The translations under genes were made by a program, and so were the position numbers. From assembly GCA_016934535.1 (NCBI GenBank), contig JAFGSQ010000007.1:39996-103995 (forward strand): 64,000 nucleotides of DNA, written 5' to 3'. Numbering within the stretch: position 1 is the first letter of the stretch; the number at the start of each line of letters is the position of its first letter. The stretch is from a candidate division WOR-3 bacterium (GTDB lineage Bacteria; SDB-A). The notes below the pieces were generated by a model that was not told the DNA's origin, made no database searches, and saw only the letters and a program-made list of their open reading frames with translations. This document shows, piece after piece, positions 44,063-52,800 of this stretch.

Positions 44063-44120
44063 ACCGGATAAACGAAGCGTCAATTAAACATTTTTTAAAT
44101 GGAATATGAAGGAGGAATAT

Positions 44121-45404
44121 ATGGGTATATTCGAAATGGCCCCGCAAGAACTTCCGCTGGCTAAGATAGTGGTTGTAGGAGTCGGAGGAGCCGGTGGAAA
44201 TACTGTGAACACAATGGTTGAAGAGGGCATTGAAGGCGTGAACATCGTTGTTGTGAACACGGACCTGCAGGATCTCATAAAGTCCAGAGCCCAGAAAAAA
44301 ATTCAAATAGGTAAAGAGACGACAAGGGGACTCGGCACCGGTTTTGATCCTGAAAAAGGCAAGAAGGCGGCGGAAGAGAGCATGAGAGAAATCGAAGAGA
44401 TTTTCAAAGGCATCGATATGGTTTTCATAACAGCGGGTATGGGAGGCGGAACCGGCACGGGAGCGTCTTCGATAATCGCCAGAGCGGCAAAACAATCGGG
44501 AGCAGTGACAGTTTCGGTTGTGACTCTGCCTTTTAACTGGGAAGGGAAGAAAAGATATGATGTCGCAACCAGGGGAGTTAAGGATCTTTCTTCATCGTCT
44601 GACACAATTCTGGTGATTCATAACGACAACATAAGAACTCTTTATTCCAAACAGATCACGGCAAAAGACGCTTTTAAATATGTCGACGGCGTGCTTGTAA
44701 AAGCGACAAAAGGCGTTTCTGACTTGATAATTAAACAGGGACATATAAATTTGGACTTCGCCGACATAAAAAGAGTGATGGGAAAAGGAGGAAAAGCGCT
44801 CATGGGCATCGGATACGGTACAGGCGAAGACAGAGCCGTACAGGCCGCTAACGAAGCCATCAATTCACCTCTTCTCGACAATGTATCCATCACCGAAGCC
44901 TCAAGTGTTCTTGTCAACATAACAGGACCTGACGATCTCAAACTCGAAGAGATAGACAACGTGATGAAGCTCATACAGGAAAAAATCGGAGACGACACTG
45001 ACAAAGAAATCTTATTCGGGATCAGATACGACACCACATACAACAGCAGGATAGAGATTACAATAATTGCTACAGGTATCGGAACTAAAAAATCGAGGAA
45101 AGAAAACAGGGTGGAAGGATTTTTTACCGGTGAACAAAGCAGTGATTCTGATAAGAAAAATTCTCTCGAAAAGAATTTTATCTGGACGCCTGAAGAAGAC
45201 CAGGTAGATCTGTTTGAAGCAGAAATAATAGAAAAAGGAGATGATACGGCAGAAGAGAACGATGAGGACAGGGAAAACCGTAAAAAAGAAGTGTTTAACA
45301 AAAGACAGAGGATGAGGAAGAACAGGCCTATAGAAGACGAACTCGATTTGTACAATTCTGATGAATTGACCGAACCGGCTTACCTCAGAAGGCAAAACAA
45401 CTGA
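44121..45404 (+). CDS. ftsZ: Cell division protein FtsZ
   Basis: A tubulin-like GTPase of 427 residues forming the Z ring. It has VVGVGGAGGNTVN near residue 20, the tubulin signature GGGTGTGAS (about 112), the T7 synergy loop NLDFADIKRVM (about 213) and a globular end near residue 320. An acidic, charged linker (about 330-410) leads to a C-terminal peptide ELTEPAYLRRQNN, close to the conserved D-x-PAFLRKQ peptide that binds FtsA and other partners. I chose the ATG at 44121 because AAGGAGGA lies just upstream; an ATG at 44106 precedes that ribosome site and is not credible. Confidence 0.97.
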   Translation: MGIFEMAPQELPLAKIVVVGVGGAGGNTVNTMVEEGIEGVNIVVVNTDLQDLIKSRAQKKIQIGKETTRGLGTGFDPEKGKKAAEESMREIEEIFKGIDMVFITAGMGGGTGTGASSIIARAAKQSGAVTVSVVTLPFNWEGKKRYDVATRGVKDLSSSSDTILVIHNDNIRTLYSKQITAKDAFKYVDGVLVKATKGVSDLIIKQGHINLDFADIKRVMGKGGKALMGIGYGTGEDRAVQAANEAINSPLLDNVSITEASSVLVNITGPDDLKLEEIDNVMKLIQEKIGDDTDKEILFGIRYDTTYNSRIEITIIATGIGTKKSRKENRVEGFFTGEQSSDSDKKNSLEKNFIWTPEEDQVDLFEAEIIEKGDDTAEENDEDRENRKKEVFNKRQRMRKNRPIEDELDLYNSDELTEPAYLRRQNN

Positions 45405-45408
45405 ACGG

Positions 45409-46104
45409 ATGAGAGTTTTAGAAACGGAAACGTTCAGGGAAAACCTGAAGATTGTGAGAGAAAATATTTACGAATCCTGCCGCAGAGTTTCGAGAGATCC
45501 AAGTGAAGTTGCCATTCTCGCGGTGACGAAGAATTTCGGAAGACTTGCGCTTGATATGGCTGCGGAAGAAGGAATCAGGAACATCGGAGAAAATAAAGTG
45601 CAGGAAGCATGGGAGAAGTTGAGTCACAAGCGGGATACTTTTACAAAACATCTCATAGGACATTTACAGAAGAACAAAGTTGAAAAAGCGCTGAAACTTT
45701 TTGACGTGATACAGACCGTAGATTCTTTAGCTTTGGCAGAGAAACTTGAAAAAAAATGTGCCGAAATTAATCCTGAAGAAAAAGCGTGTAAATACAGCGT
45801 TTTTATTCAGGTTAACGTTTCCGGAGAAACAACCAAGTCCGGAGTAAAACCTGAAGAAGTTGACGATTTGACAAATTATATTTTTAGCTGTAAGAATATA
45901 GAATTAAAGGGTGTGATGGGCATGGCGGGTTTATACGCCGGTGAAGTTGAGACAAGAAGGCAGTTTTCTGTTCTTTTTGAAATAAAAGAGAAATTCGGAC
46001 TCTGTTCTCTTTCGATGGGAATGAGTTCGGATTACACTGTTGCTGTCGAGGAAGGCAGTACGATGGTAAGGCTGGGTACGGCCCTTTTTGGAAAGAGGTA
46101 TTGA
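45409..46104 (+). CDS. yggS: YggS/PROSC family PLP-binding protein (YlmE-like)
   Basis: A 231-residue alanine-racemase-fold protein that binds pyridoxal 5'-phosphate and keeps its level balanced; no catalytic role is known. The PLP lysine is in AILAVTKNF (about 41), with GENKVQEAWEK, HLIGHLQKNK, VDSLALAEKL, GVMGMAGL and SMGMSSDYTVAVEEGSTMVRLG following in standard order. It sits between ftsZ and divIVA, the place of ylmE in Gram-positive dcw regions, though sepF, yggT and ylmH are absent here. Confidence 0.94.
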   Translation: MRVLETETFRENLKIVRENIYESCRRVSRDPSEVAILAVTKNFGRLALDMAAEEGIRNIGENKVQEAWEKLSHKRDTFTKHLIGHLQKNKVEKALKLFDVIQTVDSLALAEKLEKKCAEINPEEKACKYSVFIQVNVSGETTKSGVKPEEVDDLTNYIFSCKNIELKGVMGMAGLYAGEVETRRQFSVLFEIKEKFGLCSLSMGMSSDYTVAVEEGSTMVRLGTALFGKRY

Positions 46105-46105
46105 T

Positions 46106-46654
46106 ATGGGAATCACACCGCTAGAAATAAGAAAGATGGAGTTCAGGAAGACCTTCCGCGGACTCGACGTTCAGGAGGTTCAAAGCTTTCTTGAAATAGT
46201 CGCTGATCAGCTCGAAAGCCTGAACAGGGAGAATATGTCTATTAAAGAGCAGCTCAGGAATTTAGAGCAAAGACTTGAAGATTACAAGAGTATGGAATCC
46301 ACTCTGCAGAACACCCTCACTTCGGCTCAAAAATCTTCCGAGCAGATAAGAAAAAATGCCGAACAGGAAGCTGAACTGATAATACAGAACGCAAAACTTC
46401 AGGGAGAGACGATCGTTGAGAGAGCCCGTTCTCAGGTTGTGGAAATAACGAGTGAGATTTCAGCCCTCAACACACACAGGGTAAGCATAAAAGCTCAGAT
46501 AAAAAGTTTTCTCGAGGCGCAGTTAAAAGCTATAGAATCGGGAGAAATAAGATACAAAAAAGTCGAAATAGATGACGCTTTTCCGCACATCAAACGCAAG
46601 ATAAAGACAAATGTCCCTTCGCTTGACAATCTATTTGAACAGAAAAATATATAA
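46106..46654 (+). CDS. divIVA: DivIVA-domain coiled-coil protein
   Basis: A cytoplasmic coiled-coil protein of 182 residues. The N-terminal lipid-binding domain is clear (MGITPLEIRKMEF followed by GLDVQEVQSFLEIVADQL), then a long coiled coil (about 30-150) rich in Glu, Gln and Lys. DivIVA proteins mark curved membrane at poles and septa. I chose the ATG at 46106, two bases after the yggS stop with AGAGG upstream; six extra codons upstream are not supported. Its end is overlapped by the next gene. DivIVA in a genome with LPS-export genes is less usual than in Gram-positives. Confidence 0.92.
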   Translation: MGITPLEIRKMEFRKTFRGLDVQEVQSFLEIVADQLESLNRENMSIKEQLRNLEQRLEDYKSMESTLQNTLTSAQKSSEQIRKNAEQEAELIIQNAKLQGETIVERARSQVVEITSEISALNTHRVSIKAQIKSFLEAQLKAIESGEIRYKKVEIDDAFPHIKRKIKTNVPSLDNLFEQKNI

Positions 46655-47522
46655 TTCTTTAGCGCTTTTGTGCTTTTTGCTCACACTATCGTGCTCTCAA
46701 AAAACTCAGGAAGCAAGGATAGACAGAGCCAGACAGCTCTATTATGAAGGATTATACGACAGGGCGAAAGTTGTTCTCGATTCTTCCCTTTCCTCGGAAG
46801 AACTGGGCGAAAATGAAAGAATTGAAGGCATGATTCTTTCAGCCGACATAGATATAAAACTCGGAGAGTATGCGAGCTCTTCGGGGACTCTTGAAAATGT
46901 TTATTATCAGAGAAGAGATTTCAAAGATACGATCGTAATGAGATATCAGCAGATAATCGATAAATTATCTTTCGAAGGAAGATTTTCCGAGGAAATATAT
47001 TTTTCCAAGAAATTATTTTTGATTGAACAAAATGCGGTTGCGAGAGAATTGCTCCCTGAAATCACCAGATCTTTTCTTCTCGAAGCTGACACGGCCAACG
47101 CATTGAGCACTTTATCACGATCACTCAAATACGAAGAACTTTCTCTTAGCGCCTGCATACTTCTCGGTGAAATTTATAAAAACAAAAAAATGCACGAGAT
47201 CGCAGTTGCGTGGCTCGATTCGGCAATAATAAAACCTGACGCCGACAAGATACAAATAATGCAGAATAAAGCTGACATACTGGTCGAAATGTCAAAGGAA
47301 CTTATCGAAAAAGGGAGACAGGGTGAAGCCCTCAATTATCTTTCTGAAGCGTCTTTTCTGACTCAGGGAACAACTTCTGCCGAAGCGGCCTGGCTTGCAG
47401 GAAGTTTATACGTGGCTTCAGAAAATTACGCCAAGGGAAGACTGTATCTCGAGAGGGTTTTAGAGATTGAAAGAAGCTCGGTTATCAGAGAAAAAGCCAT
47501 CAAATTACTGCAAAATATTTAG
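46611..47522 (+). CDS. TPR-containing probable lipoprotein
   Basis: A 303-residue exported protein. A hydrophobic segment (about 13-27) ends in TLSCSQ; the cysteine (Cys28) could be a lipid anchor, although the residues before it fit the lipobox loosely. The mature part consists of TPR-like helical hairpins (RQLYYEGLYDRAKVVL, ILLGEIYKNKKMHEIAVAWL, WLAGSLYVASENYAKGRLYL). Function unknown; such proteins often serve as periplasmic adaptors. The ATG at 46611 lies inside divIVA, giving a 44-base overlap; in-frame TTG codons at 46623 and 46635 are alternatives. It is followed after 8 bases by a second TPR lipoprotein. Confidence 0.8.
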   Translation: MSLRLTIYLNRKIYNSLALLCFLLTLSCSQKTQEARIDRARQLYYEGLYDRAKVVLDSSLSSEELGENERIEGMILSADIDIKLGEYASSSGTLENVYYQRRDFKDTIVMRYQQIIDKLSFEGRFSEEIYFSKKLFLIEQNAVARELLPEITRSFLLEADTANALSTLSRSLKYEELSLSACILLGEIYKNKKMHEIAVAWLDSAIIKPDADKIQIMQNKADILVEMSKELIEKGRQGEALNYLSEASFLTQGTTSAEAAWLAGSLYVASENYAKGRLYLERVLEIERSSVIREKAIKLLQNI

Positions 47523-47530
47523 GAGTAAAA

Positions 47531-48325
47531 GTGAAAAAGACATTTATTTTCGTTGTGGCAGTCATAACGGCGTCCGGATGTTCGCCTAAAAGGATCAACC
47601 TGGATAGATACACTGATGAAGAAGCCGCTTTGTCTGTCGCGCGGGAATTGTTCGAAAGCAATGATTACGGAGAAGCCGCCGAAGCCTTCAACTACGTTTA
47701 TCTGAGTTTTGATTTTACGCGATATAAAAGCTATGCTTTATTCATGTCCGGCCTTTCGTATTACATGGATGGAAAATACGATGATGCAATTGAAACTTTT
47801 AAAGTGTTTTACAATAAATACCCCTCCGATACGCTTATATCGAGCACCGTGTACTATTGGGCGAGCTCCTATGAGAAATCATCGCCGTCTTTTGAAAGGG
47901 ACCTTCTGAAGCTGAAATACGCTTTGGAAACATACAGTCTCTTTTTAGCGAGATTCCCTTCAGACGAACGAACACAGGAAGCCGTTGAACGCGTGAGACA
48001 TTGTGAAAATATTTTACTTAGAAAACTGATATACGAGGCGGAAGTTTACAAAAAAATGAACAGACACGAATCGGCTTTCGCAGTCCTTGTTACCGCAGCC
48101 GGAATGTATCCCAATTCAGATTATATTTCTCAAGCGCTGTACGAGGCAGCGTTGTCCGCTCTTAAAACCGGAAACCTTTCGAGCGCTCGCAGATATTTTC
48201 TCGACGCATCGGAATATCAGACCGAATATGCAGAAAAAGCGAGGGAAATGCTTTCTCGACTCCCCATAACCGAATCCACCGATTCATTCTCGCCGGACAC
48301 GATCGAAGAATCCCGGGAGGAATAA
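47531..48325 (+). CDS. TPR lipoprotein, BamD/YbgF-like
   Basis: A 264-residue probable outer-membrane lipoprotein. A short signal peptide ends in ITASGC, with Cys17 as lipid anchor. TPR repeats follow (ARELFESNDYGEAAEAF, FMSGLSYYMDGKYDDAIETFKVFYNKYPSD, ETYSLFLARFPSDERTQEAVERV). The FYNKYPSD and FLARFPSD patterns are typical of BamD and of Tol-Pal adaptor YbgF/CpoB. No bamA or tol genes are nearby, so I do not assign either name. It starts at GTG with AGGAG 5 bases upstream, and its stop directly touches the nadD start. Confidence 0.82.
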   Translation: MKKTFIFVVAVITASGCSPKRINLDRYTDEEAALSVARELFESNDYGEAAEAFNYVYLSFDFTRYKSYALFMSGLSYYMDGKYDDAIETFKVFYNKYPSDTLISSTVYYWASSYEKSSPSFERDLLKLKYALETYSLFLARFPSDERTQEAVERVRHCENILLRKLIYEAEVYKKMNRHESAFAVLVTAAGMYPNSDYISQALYEAALSALKTGNLSSARRYFLDASEYQTEYAEKAREMLSRLPITESTDSFSPDTIEESREE

Positions 48326-48895
48326 GTGAAGACGGGGATTTTCGGAGGAAGTTTCGATCCCCCTCACATAGGTCATCTGATATTTTCAGTGGACGCCTAC
48401 AATATATTGGGAATAAAAAAAATAGTATGGTTGGTCAATCACACTCCATGTCACAAAACCATGCCCATTGCGCCTTTCAGTGAAAGAATCCGTTTTTGCG
48501 AAATTATATCGGAAAATTTCAAGTTCATATCGATTTCCGACCTGGAAGAGAAGCTCGAAAAGCCAAACTACACTTATGACTCAGTGAATTTTATTAAAAA
48601 GCAATTGGGTGAATCAAACGATTATTTTCTAATGATTGGCATGGATCAGGCCAGACTTATAAATACGTGGAAAAAATCTTCCGAACTGAAAGATTCCCTT
48701 GGATTCATTGTCATGAGAAGGGGAGTTGAAGAAGAAAAACCCGACATACCCGAAAGCAGGCTCAGTTTTATTGACAGAAGATTGGACGTGTCTTCGTCGG
48801 AGATCAGAGGCCTTGTTAAAAAACACCTCGAAACGGAACATCTGTTGGGGAATGAACTGAATAATTACGTAAAAAAATCAGGGCTGTACAATTGA
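48326..48895 (+). CDS. nadD: Nicotinate-nucleotide adenylyltransferase
   Basis: A 189-residue nucleotidyltransferase making deamido-NAD from nicotinate mononucleotide and ATP. The phosphate-binding signature FGGSFDPPHIGHL lies at the N-terminus, FLMIGMDQARLINTW in the middle, and the second ATP motif DVSSSEIRGLVKK near residue 158, all as in NadD. Start is GTG with a good GGAGG site, directly touching the preceding lipoprotein stop. It overlaps polA by TTGA. Linkage of NAD synthesis to polA in one transcript is a matter of position only. Confidence 0.95.
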   Translation: MKTGIFGGSFDPPHIGHLIFSVDAYNILGIKKIVWLVNHTPCHKTMPIAPFSERIRFCEIISENFKFISISDLEEKLEKPNYTYDSVNFIKKQLGESNDYFLMIGMDQARLINTWKKSSELKDSLGFIVMRRGVEEEKPDIPESRLSFIDRRLDVSSSEIRGLVKKHLETEHLLGNELNNYVKKSGLYN

Positions 48896-51336
48896 TAATC
48901 ATTGATTCTTCGTCCATCGCTTACCGGAGCTACTTCGCTCTTCAGAAAGCCGATTTGAAGGCTCCGGACGGCAGAGAAAGCGGGGCGATTTACGGTTTTC
49001 TCAATACTCTCGTGTCTTTGAGGAAATCTTTTCCCTCGCATGATGTGGTGGCCGTTTTCGACGGCACAAAACCTTCTTTCAGGCGGAAATTTTTCGAAGA
49101 ATACAAAGCCAACAGGGAGAGAATGCCTGAATCTCTCGCAAAACAAATCGAAAGTCTCGTAGGAGGTCTGCCGTATTTCGGATACCCGGTATTGAGAATG
49201 GAGGGTTTCGAAGCGGACGATATCATAGCTTCAATTGTTACCGCATACGGCTCCTTTGGCGACATCTTTATTGTGACGAGAGACAAGGATCTGGCTCAAC
49301 TCGTAAAAAAGGGAGTCTCGCTCATATATCCTGGAAAATCAGGCAACTGGGACGTGATGAACGAAAAGGCTGTGTTCGCGAAATTCGGCGTCGTTCCTTC
49401 GAGAATAAAAGATTTCCTTGTTCTCACAGGAGACACGAGTGACAACATACCAGGAGTTCCTGGAATAGGTTCTAAAACCGCGGCCAAACTTTTGGAAAAT
49501 GGCCGTGATATTGAAACGATTATCGAAAATCCGAAAATGTACGCGACTGAAAGGATAGCCAAATCCATCGAACAAAGCAGGCAAACGATCGAAAAAGCAA
49601 AAATATTGGTTGAATTGAAAACAGACCTTTCAATACCTGCTCCGGAAGATCTTAAAAACACTCCGGTGTCGCCTGAAGCGGCTGAGTTTTTAAAGGAATG
49701 GGGAATGAAAAAAATAGCCGGAGATTTCGGCTTGGAACTGAAAGAAAATCCGCAGTTTTTTCCACATGATTTCAGTACGGAGGATATTGAAGGAATTGCG
49801 GCAGCATCCTGTGATGACGATCGTTTGTTCGTGCTTCAAAAAGATGTTTGCCAGGAAGTTTCGGCAGGAGATTTGGAGCGAATCGCCGGAAATAATATCT
49901 TGGTTAGCGACGACATAAAAAAAACAGCTGTAACGGCCGGTTTTATGCCGCATGTCTTTGAGGACGCCGGAACAGCTTCTTATCTTATAAATCCAGAAAG
50001 CGGTCCTTACGATTGTGTTTCTCTTGTCAAAAAACACGAAGGAATATTTGCGGATTTTAAAACCTCCCTTTGCTCTCTGCCTGTTATTTGGAAAAAACTC
50101 GAGAAAGAAATGATCGGACAAGGGCTTTACGCTCTGTATCGTGATATTGAAAAACCCCTGATCCCCATCGTGACGAAAATGGAAAAAGCCGGGGTATTCA
50201 TTGACGGGGCTTATCTCGAAAAAATGAGCGCGGTTTTTTCAGAAGACCTGAAAAAAATTGAGGAAGAAATCCGGAAAGAAGCAAACTGCAACATAAATCC
50301 GCGATCTCCCAAACAACTCGCAAACTTGCTTTTTGATAAACTTAAACTGCCTCCCGTGACAAAGACAAAAACGGGATTTTCGACAGATTCATACGCTTTA
50401 GAGCAGATAAAGGCTCTTCACCCTTTGGTCGGTATGATTCTCGAGCACAGGTTCATTTCCAAAATGCTTTCGACATACATAGATGTCATCCCCTGCATTT
50501 TGGACAAAAATTCGCGACTCCACTGCAAATTCGATCTGCGCGCGACTGCTACGGGAAGGTTTTCCTCCTACGATCCGAATTTGCAGAACATACCAATGAA
50601 AAATCCAAGGGCGAGAGAAATCAGAAAAGCTTTCAGAGCTCCCAAAGGAAAAAAACTGCTCTCGGCCGATTATTCACAGATTGAACTCCGATTGGCGGCT
50701 CACCTGTCCCGGGACAAGACTTTTTTGGATGCTTTCAGAAACGGAGAAGACATTCATGCAAGAACCGCTTCGGAAATTCTGTCCCTGGACCCTGAAAAAA
50801 TCGGAACGAGAGAAAGAAATCTTGCAAAGACGGTCAATTTCGGTGTTCTCTACGGAATGTCTCCGTTTAAACTTTCGAAAGACATGGGAATTTCCCTCAA
50901 AGAAGCGAGGAACTTCATAGATGATTATTTCAACAGATTTTCCAGAATAAAAAATTGGCAGGAAGAACTGGTGAATGAAGCTGAAAAAACCGGCGAGATA
51001 AGAACTTTTACGGGAAGAAGAAGAATGATAGACGGCCTTGAAAGCAGGAACATGAAAGAAAGAGAGAAGGCAAAAAGAAAAGTATTCAACACGCCCGTAC
51101 AGGGGGGGGCTGCCGATATAATAAAAATATCAATGATCGGCGTAACCGAAGCTCTGAAAGGAGAAGAAGCCGAGCTCGTGCTGCAGATTCACGACGAGCT
51201 TCTTTTTGAAGTAAATGAAAAATCCGTTGAAAAAACGGCGGAGATAGTTAAAAATACAATGGAAAATGCTGTGAAACTTGACGTTCCCCTGACGGTTTCC
51301 GCCGCCTGGGGAGAAAGCTGGTTTGATACTCACTAA
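48892..51336 (+). CDS. polA: DNA polymerase I with degenerate proofreading domain
   Basis: An 814-residue family A polymerase for lagging-strand processing and repair. The 5'-3' exonuclease domain (about 1-270) is complete, with DSSSIAYRSYFAL, EADDIIAS, TRDKDLAQL and TGDTSDNIPGVPGIG. The next region (about 290-420) is short and lacks the D-x-E metal motif of a 3'-5' exonuclease, so proofreading is probably absent, as in Taq. The polymerase domain (about 430-814) has motif A (LSADYSQIELRL), motif B (RNLAKTVNFGVLYG) and motif C (LQIHDELLFEV). It starts at TTG, overlapping the nadD stop by four bases. Confidence 0.95.
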   Translation: MIIIDSSSIAYRSYFALQKADLKAPDGRESGAIYGFLNTLVSLRKSFPSHDVVAVFDGTKPSFRRKFFEEYKANRERMPESLAKQIESLVGGLPYFGYPVLRMEGFEADDIIASIVTAYGSFGDIFIVTRDKDLAQLVKKGVSLIYPGKSGNWDVMNEKAVFAKFGVVPSRIKDFLVLTGDTSDNIPGVPGIGSKTAAKLLENGRDIETIIENPKMYATERIAKSIEQSRQTIEKAKILVELKTDLSIPAPEDLKNTPVSPEAAEFLKEWGMKKIAGDFGLELKENPQFFPHDFSTEDIEGIAAASCDDDRLFVLQKDVCQEVSAGDLERIAGNNILVSDDIKKTAVTAGFMPHVFEDAGTASYLINPESGPYDCVSLVKKHEGIFADFKTSLCSLPVIWKKLEKEMIGQGLYALYRDIEKPLIPIVTKMEKAGVFIDGAYLEKMSAVFSEDLKKIEEEIRKEANCNINPRSPKQLANLLFDKLKLPPVTKTKTGFSTDSYALEQIKALHPLVGMILEHRFISKMLSTYIDVIPCILDKNSRLHCKFDLRATATGRFSSYDPNLQNIPMKNPRAREIRKAFRAPKGKKLLSADYSQIELRLAAHLSRDKTFLDAFRNGEDIHARTASEILSLDPEKIGTRERNLAKTVNFGVLYGMSPFKLSKDMGISLKEARNFIDDYFNRFSRIKNWQEELVNEAEKTGEIRTFTGRRRMIDGLESRNMKEREKAKRKVFNTPVQGGAADIIKISMIGVTEALKGEEAELVLQIHDELLFEVNEKSVEKTAEIVKNTMENAVKLDVPLTVSAAWGESWFDTH

Positions 51337-51357
51337 AAACGGATATTGGAGGGCGGC

Positions 51358-52281
51358 ATGAAAATAAAACATGTAATAGAGTCTCAACAGTTCAACAAAG
51401 AAATGCTCGAAGAAATATTCAGGGAATCTGAAGAGATGGAGAGGATAGCGTTTTCAGGCGGAAGCGACATATTGAAACATAACATTATGGCAACAGTTTT
51501 CTATGAACCGAGTACGAGAACCAGGCTCAGTTTTGAATCGGCCATGCTTAGGCTCGGAGGCGAAATAGTGTCGACTGAAAACGCCCGGGAATTCTCTTCC
51601 GCGGCCAAAGGAGAGAGCCTGCACGACACGATAAGGACGCTTCAGTCTTATTCGGATTTGATTGTTCTGAGGCATTACGAGAGCGGCGCGGCCAAAGCCG
51701 CCATAGAGGTCGCGACAGTGCCTGTAATTAACGCCGGAGACGGATCCGGCCAGCATCCGACTCAATCTTTGCTTGACATGTATACAATCAAACAGAATTT
51801 TTCTCGTATCGAAAATCTTAGCGTCGCTCTTGTGGGTGATCTCGAAAACGGAAGAACAGTGAGGTCACTGTCTTATCTCCTGGCCAAATACGAGGGGGTG
51901 AAAATAGTATTCGTTTCTCCCGAATGTCTTAAAATGAGGGACGACATCAAAGAGTATCTCGACAGACATGCCGTGAGCTGGGAAGAATCGGAAAACCTGA
52001 AGGATGTCGCTTCCAAAGTCGATGTCATATACATGACTAGAATTCAGAGGGAAAGGCTCCTCGACAGGCCGGACGATTACGAAAAAGCAAAAGGAAAATT
52101 TATAGTAGATAATGAAATTGTAAATGCTATGAAAAAGGATTCGATCCTTCTACACCCTCTTCCGAGAGTTGACGAAATATCATCTGAAGTGGATTCTAAT
52201 CCGAGGTCGTTGTATTTCAAACAGGTTCAGAATGGCCTCTTCGTCAGAATGGCTCTTTTAAAAATGTGTCTGATTGGCTGA
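51358..52281 (+). CDS. pyrB: Aspartate carbamoyltransferase, catalytic chain
   Basis: A cytoplasmic transcarbamylase of 307 residues joining carbamoyl phosphate and L-aspartate in pyrimidine synthesis. The carbamoyl-phosphate loop FYEPSTRTRLSFESAM (about 46) and GDGSGQHPTQSLLDMYT (about 126) are diagnostic, and the 240s-loop HPLPRVDEIS is that of aspartate rather than ornithine transcarbamylase. No pyrI lies next to it, and no other pyr gene is visible. I chose the ATG at 51358 because GGAGG stands 5 bases upstream; an ATG at 51346 precedes that site. Confidence 0.96.
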   Translation: MKIKHVIESQQFNKEMLEEIFRESEEMERIAFSGGSDILKHNIMATVFYEPSTRTRLSFESAMLRLGGEIVSTENAREFSSAAKGESLHDTIRTLQSYSDLIVLRHYESGAAKAAIEVATVPVINAGDGSGQHPTQSLLDMYTIKQNFSRIENLSVALVGDLENGRTVRSLSYLLAKYEGVKIVFVSPECLKMRDDIKEYLDRHAVSWEESENLKDVASKVDVIYMTRIQRERLLDRPDDYEKAKGKFIVDNEIVNAMKKDSILLHPLPRVDEISSEVDSNPRSLYFKQVQNGLFVRMALLKMCLIG

Positions 52282-52301
52282 TTCGAAAACGAAAAGGCCG
52301 G

Positions 52302-52796
52302 ATGAAATTCTTCGAAGCGGACAGGAAGAAATACCCTCTGTGGGCTTTGAGTTTCAGCACATTATTTCTCCTGGTTTGGCTTCTGGGAGTTGTTCCGGCT
52401 TTTTTGGATTCATGCGGATTACAAGCTGGTTCACTGAAAATCAGGATTTTCTATAAAGTCCTTTGTCACGGTCTTCCTGAACGATGCCCTCATTATTTCG
52501 GACAGCCGGCCGCTGTGTGCTTCAGATGTACGGGTATTGATCTCGGATTTTTTTTTACCGGTGCAGTTTTTTACCCTTTATTAAGAAGATATCTTGATCC
52601 GGGGATATGGCCGGTACATCTTGCGTTAATAACTGTTTTCTCCGTATTTATATTTCTGGAATGGATCGCTGAACTGCTCGGATTTATCTCTTCATCCTGG
52701 ATATTACAGTACAGTACGGGCATGCTGTTTTCGACGGGAATAAGTATTTTCCTGTTTTCAATAGCGGAAAATGTTATCGAAACGTACTGTGACTGA
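52302..52796 (+). CDS. DUF2085 membrane protein
   Basis: A small inner-membrane protein of about 164 residues with an N-terminal helix (about 15-38), a cysteine-bearing loop and three further helices. The loop holds the DUF2085 pattern: LCHGLPERCPHYFGQPAAVCFRCTGID, abbreviated here by its key residues Cys-His, Arg-Cys and Cys-x-x-Cys-x-Gly. The cysteines might bind metal, but no function is established for the family. I prefer the ATG at 52302 after AAAAGG; a GTG at 52266 inside pyrB is the alternative. It is the last gene of the long plus-strand run, convergent with the DUF523 gene 4 bases on. Confidence 0.82.
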   Translation: MKFFEADRKKYPLWALSFSTLFLLVWLLGVVPAFLDSCGLQAGSLKIRIFYKVLCHGLPERCPHYFGQPAAVCFRCTGIDLGFFFTGAVFYPLLRRYLDPGIWPVHLALITVFSVFIFLEWIAELLGFISSSWILQYSTGMLFSTGISIFLFSIAENVIETYCD

Positions 52797-52800
52797 AATT

